Assembly (NCBI GenBank): GCA_030248215.1
Contig: JASANG010000067.1
Coordinates: forward strand, 36,001 to 100,000
Reading direction: 5' to 3'
DNA length: 64,000 bases
Source: Enoplolaimus lenunculus
Taxonomy: Eukaryota; Nematoda; Enoplea; Enoplida; Thoracostomopsidae
The position numbers and the translations under genes are program-made. Within the stretch, counting starts at the first letter, position 1; every line of letters begins with the position of its first letter. Shown here one piece after another: positions 21,451-33,155 of this stretch. The notes beneath the pieces are model-generated. The model had not been told where the DNA came from, did no database searches, and saw only the letters and a program-made list of their open reading frames with translations.

Positions 21451-21458
21451 GGAACATG

Positions 21459-21625
21459 CAGGCCCGTAGCCAGCTCAGCTTGCTAGGGGGACTAAAAATT
21501 TTTCAGGAGGGGCATTCAAGGATTTTTAATGACTTGCAATCAAGGTAGCAAATTTTCTACGGCGGCCAACATTTTTGCAGGGATGGGCTGAGCCCCCTCC
21601 CCTAGCCCCCTTGTCTACGGCCCCG
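21459..21625. mobile_element. Family F element (CAGGCCCGTAGCCAG ends)
   Basis: Begins CAGGCCCGTAGCCAGC and ends CTACGGCCCCG. Flanking octamers are GGAACATG and GGAACATC (7 of 8). It is one of four good copies in the window of a 145-170-bp non-autonomous element with 8-bp target duplications; two other copies have exact duplications. Confidence 0.8.
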
Positions 21626-22387
21626 GGAACATCATTCATTTTGGTAGCATGAGTGAGTTATTTGAGCGTTTATATCAAATTTGCTTTAATGCTTGATAGC
21701 TTGACTACGGTAGTGGATGCAATATTGTAGAATGTGGGCTATATTGGTACTTCACAAGTGAATACCTCAATCACAAGTCTATGGTATAGATCTCGACGAG
21801 CTGCGGTAAACAACACCATCATCAAGGCTGCAGGACTAGTGGTTCAAAATTATTACTCAAAAGATTTTTATGCGGAAGCTACTTGTTTGATGCACAGTTA
21901 TTTATGTTCTATAAAATTTGCAAATTACACAAACAATGCAGGGTTATCTGAAACACAAACTTGAAAGGTGGTTATAGTAGGTTAATAGCCCATGATTAAT
22001 ATAGCAAAATTTGAAAGGCCATTAATCTTGCCGCCTTAGAAATATCATCACTGCATTCAACAGAGTCTCACTATAAAATATACTTAAATTAAGTAAAACT
22101 GTTGCAGAATTAAGTGTCGGTTTTACTTACTATGGTGCTTGGCAAAGTTTTATTATAATTTTAAGCAAATACGAAATTCTTAGCTTTATATACATTTACG
22201 TAGTTAATCAGGAAATGACAGGAGTAATTTTTGCTTACATTATTTTAGCAAACATTTACTCAATATTTAGTACACATTTACTTTAAAATAGTTTCCACTG
22301 ATCATTCCACACCCACATTTGAGTTTTCGAAGAAATTAAACAATTCATATAGCGAATTTTTGTTAAATAACTGATTGGGAATTTGGG

Positions 22388-22695
22388 ACAGCACCGTTAA
22401 TTGACAATAATTCGTTAGCCGGACGTCTGATTGCAAAAACATTAACACCATTCAACTTAGCTCTACAAACTGCGTCGAATGGTATGATTTGTTTAACTTT
22501 TTGACAAAAAATTTCTTGGGTCCCGATGGGGACTTGGGGCCTTAAATATTGAATTTTTCAAAAATTCAAATTTGGGTGTTGAATACTCAGTGGAGGTCAT
22601 GAGCTCAAATATGCCAAAATGTTTAAAATCCAACCATTTTTCGGCAAACGCCGGTTGAGGGGAAGACAACCGAAAATACCCCAAGTTCTCCAAGT
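22388..22695. repeat. Dispersed repeat, family I
   Basis: Shared blocks (GGACGTCTGATTG, AAATTTGGGTGT-GAAT, GGAGGTCATGAG, GCAAACGCCGGTTGAGGGG) reappear at 25793-25990, 39515-39605 and 56480-56725. No inverted ends or target duplications were identified. An antisense open frame of 66 codons across it is not supported by any family. Confidence 0.6.
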
Positions 22696-22876
22696 TTCTA
22701 GGTAGGTCTATTCAGGCGATAAATTGGGAACATTGCAGCTGATTTAAATTTTTTCAGGACTCTCTTATGCAAACGACATTGCGAATTTTGGTTTAAGAGG
22801 CCCATAATAGAGCTAACAAGTGACTAAATTTATAGCTACAACATTGTTGTGCACCATACCCAATCCAAAAACTACT

Positions 22877-23039
22877 CGGGCCTGTAGCCAAGAAGAAGCA
22901 GGGGGCTCACAGCTCCCACTGGAAAACTTTGTCTCCCCTGAAAAATTTTCAACCTTGTTTGTAAGTCATTAAAAACCTTGAATGCCACTCCTGAAAAATT
23001 TTTAGTCACCCTTAGCAAGGCGAGCTGGCTACGGGCCTG
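22877..23039. mobile_element. Family F element with exact 8-bp target duplication
   Basis: Ends are CGGGCCTGTAGCCA and TGGCTACGGGCCTG, inverted copies of each other. The 8-bp duplication AAACTACT is exact (22869-22876 and 23040-23047), which fixes the boundaries. The inside is non-coding and rich in runs of G and C. Confidence 0.9.
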
Positions 23040-23296
23040 AAACTACTACTAATTTGATATTTCTGCAGCAAGAACACACATTATATTGGTTAGCTATGTG
23101 CTCTAAAACCTCGGGGTTTGTATGTAAGGTATGTAATAGATAGAATGTCAGCTTTTTAGACATGCCCATGTGCTCTGTGTTCAATATAGCTGTTTTAGCC
23201 ATCGTTGCATATAGGCGTATGCCTTGTCTACGAACGGTTTCTGTATGTAAGTAGATCTTGTGGCGTCCCTTTGATATCTGATTCACAACACCGTCC

Positions 23297-23441
23297 CGGC
23301 CCCGTAGCCAAGGAGGGGCCAGGGATAAATTTTGCCCCCATGATAATTTTCAACCTTGCTTGTAACTCATTTGAAAACCATTGAATGCCCCTCCTGAAAA
23401 ATTTTCAGCCCCCCTAGCAAGGTGAACTGGCTACGGGCGTG
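23297..23441. mobile_element. Family F element
   Basis: CGGCCCCGTAGCCA at the left and TGGCTACGGGCGTG at the right. Flanking octamers CACCGTCC and GAGCGTCC match at 6 of 8. Its body is closely similar to the copies at 22877-23039 and 29429-29577. Confidence 0.8.
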
Positions 23442-24033
23442 GAGCGTCCCCACAGCGGGCGGCACTGGGGAGGCCTTGCCACCCACTCAAATTTAGACGC
23501 GGTCTAAAAGTAAACAATCTTGAATTGCAAATTGTAGTGGCCACCCATAATTATTCGATGCCCCCCCAATGTTGATTTGATGTCTAAGTAAAAACTAAAA
23601 CATTTCACACTTTTCTTGCTGTTACAACACTAGAGAGGGTCGTCCTTGGTATCTTACAGGCCGAGTTTGGAGTTTTGGCACGTATTGTCACAAGACTACT
23701 ATGAAGACAGAACTGGTATATAGGTACTGATTTACACGATGAGGCACGCGAGACACGTGTGGGTTTCGAGCAGTTTATGTATTGCTGAATACTCGTTCGA
23801 AAAATTGAGTTGAGAACTTGTAAGCATAAGGGTTTCTCATTAACATGTATATTAAATAAAGTTCCCATGTCATGGTGTGAAATAAATAAAAATTTCCCAA
23901 ATGATTTCAAGTAGTCGAGGCACACATTTGTATTTCGGAGTGCTACGGTTCTACGAATGCACCAGCGATTTTGCCGTTATATTATAGCAGATGAACTGGA
24001 AAACGGCAAATACATATATGCACTTAAAAGTCC

Positions 24034-24240
24034 CAGGCAGGGCCGGAGTAGCCAACCGCATACCCCCGACTTGGGGGGCCCACCGCTAAAGGGGCCTTCA
24101 CCCTAACCAGTTGAAACAAAAACCCTTAAATTTAAAAATGCTTGTGGCTTTTCACTCGCTTCGCTCGCGAGTTTGGGGCCCCCACCATGGATTTTGTGGG
24201 GAACTCCCACCCCTGCGTGCTCCTGCACTGGTCCCAGGGC
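24034..24240. repeat. GGGGCC-rich repeat, class unclear
   Basis: Contains AGGCAGGGCCGGAGTAGCC, CTTGGGGGGCCCACC and TTTGGGGCCCCCACC. The composition differs from the AT-rich surroundings and resembles non-autonomous element ends, but I could not define matching termini or a target duplication. Confidence 0.4.
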
Positions 24241-24263
24241 GGGTATGATATGCTATGAAAGTA

Positions 24264-24325
24264 TTGTAAACAAAGTATGCTGGAACCTTGCCCAAAATAC
24301 GTATGTGGGGTATTCCAGCTTTAGA
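24264..24325. repeat. Micro-palindromic element, family H
   Basis: TGCTGGAACCTTGCCCAAAATACGT…TATTCCAGCTTTA: short inverted ends (GCTGGAA / TTCCAGC) around a constant core GCCCAAAATACGTATGTG. Two more copies lie at 54226-54290 and 54418-54472. The upstream TGTAAACAAAGTA is also shared with the copy at 54226. Confidence 0.75.
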
Positions 24326-24673
24326 TTAAAACTCGTTACCTTTAATTCACATCCGTACCAAATTCTTTGTAGCTGACAATTGTTGTATATATGCAATCAA
24401 AGTAACAGTTTGCTCTCACGGTAATGAAATAATGCCCGATATTCTGGTGAGCAGTTGCCATTAAGTTCTGTTCAGATGGTCTCCAGAATGAACAGTTTTT
24501 TAGAATAAGATGTACTTTCATAGTTTTAAGAAACAGTTGCAAAGTAGATGTTTCAAGTTGAAATCGTCGCTGACACAATTACCCAATTTATTTTAAAAAT
24601 TTTGTATCCTTTAACTATGTTATACATTAGTTTTGAATAATTTGTGATAAATCCATATGCTTAACAATTTTCA

Positions 24674-27600
24674 ATGGATGAAAACTCTCAGCGGACTCAA
24701 TACGACGAATCAAATTGCACTACATCCAAGGCATATACTTCAGACCAGAAACTTATGCAAAATATTATTGACAGAGAGCCTATGGTAAGTATAAACCAAT
24801 TCATGTACAATATTTTTATGTTTATTGTTTACCAAATGTATTAGCTTAGTAGCTGTTGCACACATCTACCCGCAGGCTTCTGCTCAGGCTTTGGTACGCT
24901 TAAAGTTGTTGGTACTAACGGTCTGCACGACCCTTGTTTGAAGGTTTGCCCAAAGTTAATGACCACGCCGGGAATCGAACCTCGGCCCTCTTGCGCTCGA
25001 GCCAAGCATGCTACCACTACACCACGCAGTCATTGCAACAACTTCTAATACCGGTATAGGTGCACAGGCACGGCAACTTTTGCTTTACATACACTAACGT
25101 ACACGTATACCGACAAGTGTTAGATTTTGAAAAAGACTTCACTTAAGACAAAGCCAAAGCTTAAACAAATACCTAAGCTTTCACGTAAGCCTAGTCCAAA
25201 GCTCCGATCCAAGCCAAGCCTAAAGGCGAAAACGTTTCCAAAGGCCACAAATTTGCTTAAGTCACAAAACAGCGCTAATATCAACGCTTTGTGAAATCTA
25301 ATATGCTTTACCTAATTCGGTATAGTTTAGGAAAATAGCACAGATAGTCGTTTTCAAAAGTACATATTGCCATTGTGATTCAAATTTTAGTCCACAACGT
25401 TTTAAAACTTAAATGTTAATTTTGTTCAAGGACTCTCAAAACGATGACGTAGAAGAATACAATTTCGATCCCACTCAAACGACATGGTACCGTATCGCAA
25501 CAGGCGTTGGAGTTGCGCTTATTTTGTTTGGACTGCTGTGGCCACGGATTGTTCAGCCTATTGTTGCCTTAATATTTGGAACTAGTAATACGCTTCAGTC
25601 GGACAGCTTTCAAGATATGAGCGGGTTGCCGAATGGTAAGACAAACGGGCCATGCTGACGTAGCCACGGTTTTGTGAACGGGGTTATGTTTTATAAAATT
25701 GTCGAATATCAGGATTGTTTTGTTAAAAACTAAAATCCTTTGAACAAAAATGCCAGAAAGATATGGGTTTGGACAATTGAACATCTTCCCCTGCAAAGTC
25801 CTTTAGGTCCCAAGGCAAAACAGGACCTTGGACCTTAAAAATCGAATTTTTTAAAAATTAAAATTTGAGTGTAGAATGATCAGAGGAAATCATGAGAAGT
25901 GTACAAATATGCGAAAGTTTTTAAAATCCGACCATTTTTAAGCAAACGCTTAGCTGGGGGGATAGCGGAAAAGATCCAACATATCTCTTATTTTCATCTT
26001 TGGGATGATACCCTCGTTTAGCTATGGACTGTAAAAACAACAACAATGTTTCCATTAATTTTCATTTTAGCATATAAACTCACTTTTTGAGCATGCTGTA
26101 TGTTAAATTTTAGCACATCCCGAGCAAGCCTTTTTAGAAGACAGTGGAATTGATGCAATTATGCCCGGCAGACCTCCGTTTGGGCAGCCACATGCCGCTG
26201 GCAGAGGTCCTGGTCCTGGGGTACGCGTATGTTTTTACTGTTTGTGCCTTACAAAATCATTTCATATGTATGTTTTAAAAAGTTTCGGTCGGTTGTTCAT
26301 GTGACCAGGTGTGCACACTGTACACAGCGGTGGATCCAGAAATTTTTGACGGCGATCGGGAGGGCAAATGTTATGAAACGCAATTTTTACTGTATGCTAT
26401 ATCTATATATGCCGGCAGCAAAAAAATTGTAAGGCAGGGACCTTATTTTTTTAACACAACAAAACTTTTTGAAGAAAAAACTGTAAGTTACCATTTTATT
26501 ACAAAAAATTCTGACGGAGGCGTACGCGCCTCTTCTCCCTCCCCCCCCCATCGTGACTCTGAAAAATACTTATGACTTAAAAACTTATTTATCACACCTA
26601 TCTTAATAATTACTTTTATGATTTCAGTTTGGGGACGTCCATCATCCGGCCCAAATGGCAGCAAGAATGGGAGCCAGTCAATATAAAACCCAAGTTCCGC
26701 AAGGACATTCAAAAGGTGGTTTCGGTGCAGTGCTGTTACCGGTATATAGCGCTGGCGTGGTCATTTTTTTGCTTTATATGCTTGGAAAAGTAAGATCCGT
26801 TTTTAATTTTAATCATTTTTCCTAAAAACTACGATAATTCTAAATTGCTCAAATTTGCGCTGTCACTGTGTAGGTAGTAGCGAGTACTTCAGACTTTTTA
26901 GCTAAGCAGCTGGAAAAGCAGAGTTACAGAACGAAGATTGAACTTCCAAGACTGCAAATGCTTAAGCGAACGCTCTACCGCTGCGTTACGTAGCCCGCCT
27001 CTTCAGCTTCTTTTATAGTCAACTATAATTGTCGACACGTATGCTGCCGGCTAACATACGTCCAGTGCACTGCGCTATATTATAAGTGTACATGACGGAC
27101 AAGCATGTCTCATATGCTTACATGCCCCAATTTACAACAAAGTCGTCCCTTGACTGTCCACCCTATTTCGACTGGATACCGTATCCAAAGCGCGGTATTT
27201 TGTCATTGCGCTCACGGATATCGGGATATTGCATGTGTACATAAACGAACAAGCTTGTCTCACTTACTTGCAGTTGCTTCGCTCCTACATCTGGCTTGTA
27301 ATGAAAAACGCCTCCGACCCGTGAAACCCGTTTAAAATTCTAATTTGAAAATCCGTGACTGCCAAAAAATATTCATGCAAGAAAGGATTAAATCTTAAAT
27401 TTCAGATGTTTTTCAAAGAAACCTTTAATTCCGCTGCCGCTCCTAACAGCACCAGTTCAAACAGGGCTCAGCAACAGCGACTATTTACAAATGCTGAGCC
27501 TACCGAAATACAGCATCGAGCTATTGAGTCGATAGGCGGAGGTGAGTTATTGTATCAGACTACCAAACCAGCTTCAACCAGTAAATCTTTCAAATTGTTT

Positions 27601-30600
27601 GAGTCAAATACTATTCACGGTGGTGATAAATGTTCAACCCTTCGTCAAGGATTAAGCCGTCAAAAGTATACTTTGCAGTACAATTCGGACACAGACAACT
27701 TTGAAGTTCACCGCAGTATTCCTGTGTTTTGTCAAAATCATCCTTATGAGCTGTCAACATTAATAGAACAAACTCAAAACAACACCAACTCTGACGAAAT
27801 TCGAAGCATGTTGATCGGCCTGAGTGAGTTTCAATAGGGTTGTCCAACTAAAAGCATCACACTGTTGGTCATTCAGCACCAATACGTTGTAGCTCTGGCA
27901 CGCATGATCGCATTATGGCACAATTGGTGGCTGGGTTTCTGAAATCTTGCTGAAATATTTACTTTATACGTATAGCTAACAACTAATTTGCATATTACCT
28001 TAACTGCGTACGTGCGTTCGAGTTTCGCTCAATAAATGTAGTCCCACTACGACTGGTCATATATAATCCACCGATTTAAGTAAATATTTTAACTTTTTTC
28101 AACAGAAGCAGATGCCTAATTTGAGCGAGTGCATTAAGGACTGTCCCATAGGTTTGCTGTATATCAAGGATCTAACCTGATTCTTGATTATCAATTAAAC
28201 CGCCGTTAGTATATATTTCAAAAAGTTAATTTGTATCGAACTAAATACTTTCAAACACTTTAAGCTTGATTTTAGACCTTAAAAATTGGAAAAGTATTTA
28301 TTAAGCAAACAGTTTATGAAGAAACATTACAGTTAACTGAGGTTTCAGAAACTCGACCATCGTTGATTGGCCCTATTGGTAGCACCTATACACTGTATTC
28401 GTTTGCGTTCACTGAATGTTTCAACTGCACATGTACGCAACAGTTAAAATACTAGTTCATGGCAACGCAACAGTACCCAGTGCTTGAAAACATAGATTGA
28501 AAACAGTTTGCTTTTCTTCAGCGATTGTTGCTTGTTTTTCACAATATGGTCTGGATAAATATTAAGTTACGTAGGCGTCGTTATCATCACTTGAAGGCGT
28601 TTTTGCAAATCCATATTAATTTTGCTTAGTCCTCAATTCAAATTAGGACCAATGTAAACAACAAGGATGGAACAGTATTTTAAGCTTAAGCCTAAGCCTA
28701 AGCCAAACAAAAAAATTACTCTAAAGCTTAAGCTTACTCTATTCTAGTCCCACAGAAAAACGTTCCGCCGCTGATTTTTGCATGGGCCCAAATTTGTATA
28801 GATTTAGTTGTTTATTATATTGCTGCTGACCGCTGAATGTAAGGTATAGTTTTGTATTTCATCATTGAAATGATTCCCTTTTTACCCGGTGTAGATTACC
28901 TGCTTTGCATTCCGTGAACATCGTGCTTGCAATAAATATTCACACAAACATCTCTGCGCCCCACCTCCTTGTGCAATTACTCACGCAAAAAATTATTTCT
29001 GAATTTATTCAGAAAAGTATTTTCTGTGGCAAATCTGAAAAGTTTTTCTCATATTAAGACAATTTTTCTAAAAAATAACTATGAAACGTTTATTTTCAGA
29101 CTTTATTTTAAAAAATTTTGAAAATTTTTCTGTTATAACAGAAATACTTTTCAAGTGCACCTTGCTAATCATATTTCTTAAATATAAGAAATTTTTTCTA
29201 ATATCAGAAATATTATTTTGAATGTATAGCTTTGTAGAAGTCATTCGCATCATTGGAGTTTTCTCCGTTGCTTATTAATTTCTTTTACATGTCTCGTTGG
29301 TTATCGGGTACGGTTTTATATCGCGATCTTACTCTAGGAGCTCATCCAAATGTACTCAGCAAAAAAATTGTACAAGCTCATGTGAAATATGATTAAATGC
29401 TTGTCATACCAAAGCTATAAAACACACTGGGGTCCATGGCCAAGGGGGTGCCAGGGAAAATTTTTGCCCACCCCCTAGAAAGTTGTCAACCTTGTTCGTA
29501 ACGCATTGAAAACCATTGAATGACCCTCGTGAAAATTTTTCAACCCTCCCTAGCAAGGTGAGCTGGCTACGGGCTTGAACACACTCTTGAGCGTCGGGTT
29601 CTTTGCAACGCTGAAATGGTTGCGACGTATATGCAAGAGGACAAATAGATGGGATATATCGTCTCATGAAATTTCTGGACAGACCGGAAACCACTTTAAG
29701 CAGTATTTAGAATAACCTTCTGTGGACAGGTCGAAAAATTCTTTGGTTGTATTGTACCTTCCGGAAAATGACTCCTGGTTACGCTTGCGTCCTGACTCCT
29801 GGTTACGCTTGCGTCCTGTCTCCTGGTTACGCTTGCGTCCTGACTCCTGGTTACGCTTGCGTCCTGACTCCTGGTTACGCTTGCGTCCTGACTCCTGGTT
29901 ACGCTTGCGTCCTGACTCCTGGTTACGCTTGCGTCCTGACTCCTGGTTACCCTTGCGTCCTGACTCCTGGTTACGCTTGCGTCCTGACTCCTGGTTACGC
30001 TTGCGTCCTGACTCCTGGTTACGCTTGCGTCCTGACTCCTGGTTACGCTTGCGTCCTGACTCCTGGTTACGCTTACGCCCCACATTATTTTCGCAGTATA
30101 ATTAAATACTTGAATATTTCTTATCGAGATTTGAGCCTAGGAAATGGGTCGCATGGGGAGGCGTAACCTCTACTCATAGGACATTTCAGTGCGTGGATAA
30201 GTTGTGAATGTGTTGATGTGACAGTGCACCTGTACCTGCATTCAGTAATATAAACGTAGGCAGCAGGGTGCAACCAGAATTACAATTTACTACTGGAACC
30301 GGAACCGGAACTTGAAAAATATCCGGAAACGGAACAGAACCGGAATTCCGGTTGCACCCTGACGTACAGTGAGATTTAGTTTTGCATGGGACGACGAAAT
30401 ATATATACATCGATGGATTATTTGTATTAACTTGTAAGATGCACAATGCTGAATTGTTTTATGAATGAAAGTACATACAACTGTAGTTTTCCTAACGAGT
30501 ACCGGGAGAAAGTGGAATTATCAAAAGTTGATTTTCAAACTATTTGCAATCGAAACGAGCAGAAAGTGTGACAAAATTTTAAAACTGGTGTTTTTCAGTG

Positions 30601-32077
30601 ACAAATTTGTGCTTTGATTGGGTACAGAGAGATGATCCGATCGTTAAATCTTCAAATCTTCGTTTACGAATGATGTAAACCTTGTGAGCGAAGCGTTTGA
30701 TGAACCAGGGTTGTTTTAGTATTAATTTCTGGTGCAATAGTCGCAAAATGTTTTATGGATCAGATGTTGAGGGTTGAAAAGACTGCACTATCAGCTTCCT
30801 TTAATTTCAGATAATAAACACTTGAAAATCTTACAGCGTCGCTTAATTGATACTGAAGGCGCGTTACACAAAATTTTGGATCAGCTTGGCGCTATGTCCG
30901 ATGACTGTAGTCCAACGGAGCTATCAAATGTTCGCGATATGGCTGCTGTAAGTGGCTTAGCTTATTCACTAGGTAGGCAGAATTGTTTCAAAGTTGCGGG
31001 CACGGGTGGGGTAGTACGCTTACAATGCAGCAAAAAATGGTGAGTCAAATTGACTCTGTTCGAAATAGGCTTTTCCTGACAACACAAACTGAGTCAACAT
31101 TCGACTCCGCCAGAGTCAAATGTGCGACATAGTGAGTCGAATTTGTCTCTGGCGGAGTCGAATAAGAGATTTGTTTCGGGTGCACTCAGGCAGGTGAACA
31201 ACATATGGAAAGACGTATTGTCTAAAATGTATTTCAATTTTTACATAAAAGTATCAAATTTAAACAATAGCAAAATTATGGGTTTCAGCGTACACTGTCA
31301 GAACTATCACAACTGGAACACGAACGTGAACAATTTATTCGACAATCGGAATGCAGTAATCAAACACACCCGGATCAATTGAATTGCATTAATGCTTGTG
31401 AAGAATTCATTTACGACAATGAAGCAGATACAATGAGTGATCATGGATATTTTGGACAATCGGATGAAAGTGGCGAACCGTGCGGTATGTACAGCACTGA
31501 TGGTCTATCATTACACGATTTAGACAAAGCGTTGAATGATTTTCAGCGATTTACCGACGAATACATTAGTAACGCAACGCAAGAACGGTTGAAAATGCAG
31601 CAAAATCAAATCGAAAAACAAGCTTGCACAGAAGATAACAGCTGGTGTTGTGATCAGTCGCTGGAGCATAGCGGCGTCGGTTTAGATGAACAAGGTAATT
31701 CAGCTAAACCGGTGCTTAATAATGATGAAGCTGGTGATTGTGAACGGTTTCGTTGCGATAAATCTATCAAAGACTCAGCTGACACGAAACAAATTGAAAA
31801 ATGTGACGGTATAAGCACCAAACTTGAAACGGAATCGCTGAAAGACGACGTAACGTCTACTGCGAAATTGGAAAACCCAGAAGATCAAGACAGTATTGCG
31901 AACTCATCCAACATTGATATTATTTTAACTGATACATTAGACACTTGTGAAACATTAGCGAATACAGCGCATGAATTACAATACGCCGGCGTCAAACAAA
32001 CCGCTGTTAGTTCCGGTGAGCTGAGCGTTGAGAGTCTTCGCTTGCGAAGGATTCGAGAGGAAGGTACCGAAGTTTGA
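24674..32077 (+). CDS. RIC3: RIC3-type acetylcholine-receptor chaperone, complete, 7 exons
   Basis: An ER membrane chaperone needed for assembly of nicotinic acetylcholine receptors. Exons: 24674-24784, 25431-25635, 26114-26220, 26628-26789, 27406-27823, 30811-30947, 31289-32077. All have GT-AG ends and agreeing phases; 1929 bp, 642 aa. An in-frame TAA lies 12 bp before the ATG. A first hydrophobic segment is at about residues 58-90 (IATGVGVALILFGLLWPRIV). A Pro/Gly/His-rich linker follows (MPGRPPFGQPH). The second membrane segment, about 174-194 (GAVLLPVYSAGVVIFLLYML), is preceded by HSKGGFG, as in vertebrate RIC3 before its second segment. A predicted coiled-coil region at about 335-395 (LKILQRRLIDTEGALHKILD) spans exons 6-7. 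The C-terminal tail is long, acidic and Cys-containing and ends in a basic/acidic LRLRRIREEGTEV. It is nearly twice as long as human RIC3. Confidence 0.94.
24900..25040 (-). repeat. tRNA-like SINE piece in RIC3 intron 1
   Basis: The reverse strand reads GACTGCGTGGTGTAGTGGTAG (A-box-like) and, about 45 bases on, GAGGTTCGATTCCCGGCGTG (B-box-like), with near-complementary 7-bp ends. The anticodon arm does not fold well (loop of about 9), so a SINE or tRNA pseudogene is more likely than a working tRNA. Confidence 0.55.
25793..25990. repeat. Dispersed repeat, family I copy
   Basis: Matches 22388-22695 through TTAAAAATCGAATTTTT, AAATTTGAGTGTAGAATGATC, AAATCCGACCATTTTT and GCAAACGCTTAGCTGGGGGG. It lies in RIC3 intron 2, 160 bp after the donor. 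Confidence 0.55.
26320..26560. repeat. Degenerate family G element in RIC3 intron 3
   Basis: Starts CAGCGGTGGATCCAGAAATTTTTG, resembling the CAGTGGCGGATCCA type of end found on the element at 46038-46307, and runs to a C-rich tract (CTCCCTCCCCCCCC). The right end is not clear. Confidence 0.45.
26890..27330 (-). repeat. Reverse-oriented SINE unit in RIC3 intron 4
   Basis: The reverse complement of about 26930-27000 gives GGCTACGTAACGCAGCGGTAG and GAACGCTTAAGC. It is followed on the plus strand by the complement of the SINE leader (GTCGACACGTATGCTG…CAGTGCACTG). This is the same unit as at 35190-35290, inverted. Confidence 0.6.
27975..28070. repeat. Fragment of the family J element end
   Basis: AACAACTAATTTGCATATTA, GTTCGAGTTTCGCTCAATAA and TAGTCCCACTACGACTGGT match the right end of the larger element at 44364-45478. 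It sits in RIC3 intron 5. Confidence 0.6.
28660..28792. repeat. Degenerate family A-related element in RIC3 intron 5
   Basis: TTTTAAGCTTAAGCCTAAGCC, TCTAAAGCTTAAGCTTACTC, AGTCCCACAGAAAAACGTTCC and a terminal GCATGGGCCC relate it to family A. A close sister lies at 56237-56372, so the two form a subfamily. Confidence 0.6.
29429..29577. mobile_element. Family F element with exact 8-bp target duplication
   Basis: Right end GCTGGCTACGGGCTTG; the left end is degenerate (GGGGTCCATGGCCA). Exact octamer duplication AACACACT at 29421-29428 and 29578-29585. It lies in RIC3 intron 5. Confidence 0.88.
29769..30085. repeat. 24-bp minisatellite, about 13 copies
   Basis: The unit is ACTCCTGGTTACGCTTGCGT plus CCTG, nearly invariant over 13 tandem copies (one copy has CCCTTG for CGCTTG, one has GTCTCC for GACTCC). 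The unit is 24 bp and lacks stops, so several frames on both strands stay open for more than 120 codons. These frames have no start or splice context and lie in RIC3 intron 5, so I regard them as non-coding. Confidence 0.95.
30264..30361. mobile_element. Short complete family C element
   Basis: Begins CAGGGTGCAACCAGAATT and ends AATTCCGGTTGCACCCTG, near-perfect inverted ends on an element of only 98 bp, filled with GGAACCGGAACC-type repeats. The neighbouring octamers (GTAGGCAG, ACGTACAG) do not match well. It lies in RIC3 intron 5. Confidence 0.75.
31026..31166. repeat. Truncated family D palindromic element in RIC3 intron 6
   Basis: Carries GCAAAAAATGGTGAGTCAAA, GACTCCGCCAGAGTCAAA and CTGGCGGAGTCGAATAAG, matching about two-thirds of the palindromes at 52627-52836 and 52988-53207. 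It starts 79 bp after the donor of RIC3 exon 6. Confidence 0.7.
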
Positions 32078-33155
32078 AACATAAAGCATTAATTGTTCTT
32101 CTTTGGTTCTGTATTTGGAAATTAGTATGTGTATTAAATTCGATGTTTAGCGAGCGCCCTTTTACCGTATTATTGGAAAAAGATCTCGCTCTACCATGAG
32201 TTCTGACTTTCTCTTCTATTTGTGCTTCAAATTTTTAGACATATTTGGATTTGCAGTTGAACAGCCGCTGTGCCTTGAGCTCCACGTACAAAATATCGTT
32301 TACTAGAAGCTGACATATTTCGTCCCACTTGTAGCAACTTTCATGACTACTCACGGGCATTTGGCTCACAAATTATGACTTTGAATAATTTGATGTTTGT
32401 TGTGGCTTGAAAAGCCCATTTCAACTGAAAAAAATCGTGCAAAGGTTTACAATTTTGTATCCCTTTAGACACAGCTAAAAGATGTTGCTGTATTAGCCAT
32501 TCGATGGCGTGTTCGTGCATATGTTATGGTCAAATAATTGTTTCAGCACGATCCTAGACATTCTCCGTTTTCAAATTCGGCTCCGGTTCCGGCAATCGGT
32601 TGACCTCATGATATCCGTTTCCGTTTCCGATGAAAATCGGTGTCGGTTTTTGTTTTCGTTAATATTGAAGTATAGGAAATTCCATTATTTTATACTCATC
32701 GTTGTGTGAATAACTTATATCCTGGCCCATGTTACTTTTATGGTCGCCTCGTTTTTTGATGGGACTGTAACTGAATAGGCTTTGATTTTAGGCTTTATTT
32801 TTTTATGCTAAGACTAGACATCTGACGATTATGAATATATTTCTTTTCAACACTTAGGCTTAGGCTTTAAGTCGCTGTGTCGAGTTATGTCAATAGTCGA
32901 CTTAAATCAGAGGTCGAGTTATATCATGTCTCCAGTATAAGTAGGCATTAAAATTAATTTCAAATAAACGAACTAAAAGCCTTATTTTTATATATAAAAG
33001 CTAATGAATTGGAAACTCTTTAAACTTTATTTTACTTCTAATTTTCAGAAAATTGGATAAGAAATTGTGTCAAAAATACAAAATGATCGTTTTTCGCGTT
33101 TTCAAGAAAACCTTTACATACATCGATGCGAAAATAGAGTTCTAATAAAAGCTAC
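32078..33155. other. RIC3 3' flank and intergenic DNA
   Basis: A possible poly(A) signal ATTAAA lies at 32133-32138. CGGCTCCGGTTCCGGCAATC near 32577 and GGCCCATGTTACTTTTATGG near 32725 are remnants of element families C and A. No gene is seen. Confidence 0.4.

Noticed and set aside
21734-21964. Plus-strand frame of 76 codons
   Set aside because: Isolated in a gene-free stretch, with no homology I recognise and no supporting splice sites.
24950-25035. Working tRNA gene on the minus strand
   Set aside because: A- and B-box-like segments are present, but the anticodon arm does not form a normal 5-bp stem and 7-base loop; a SINE or pseudogene is more likely.
29664-30166. Overlapping open frames of 127-139 codons on both strands
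   Set aside because: They are the translation of the 24-bp minisatellite in several frames; no splice sites or family support.
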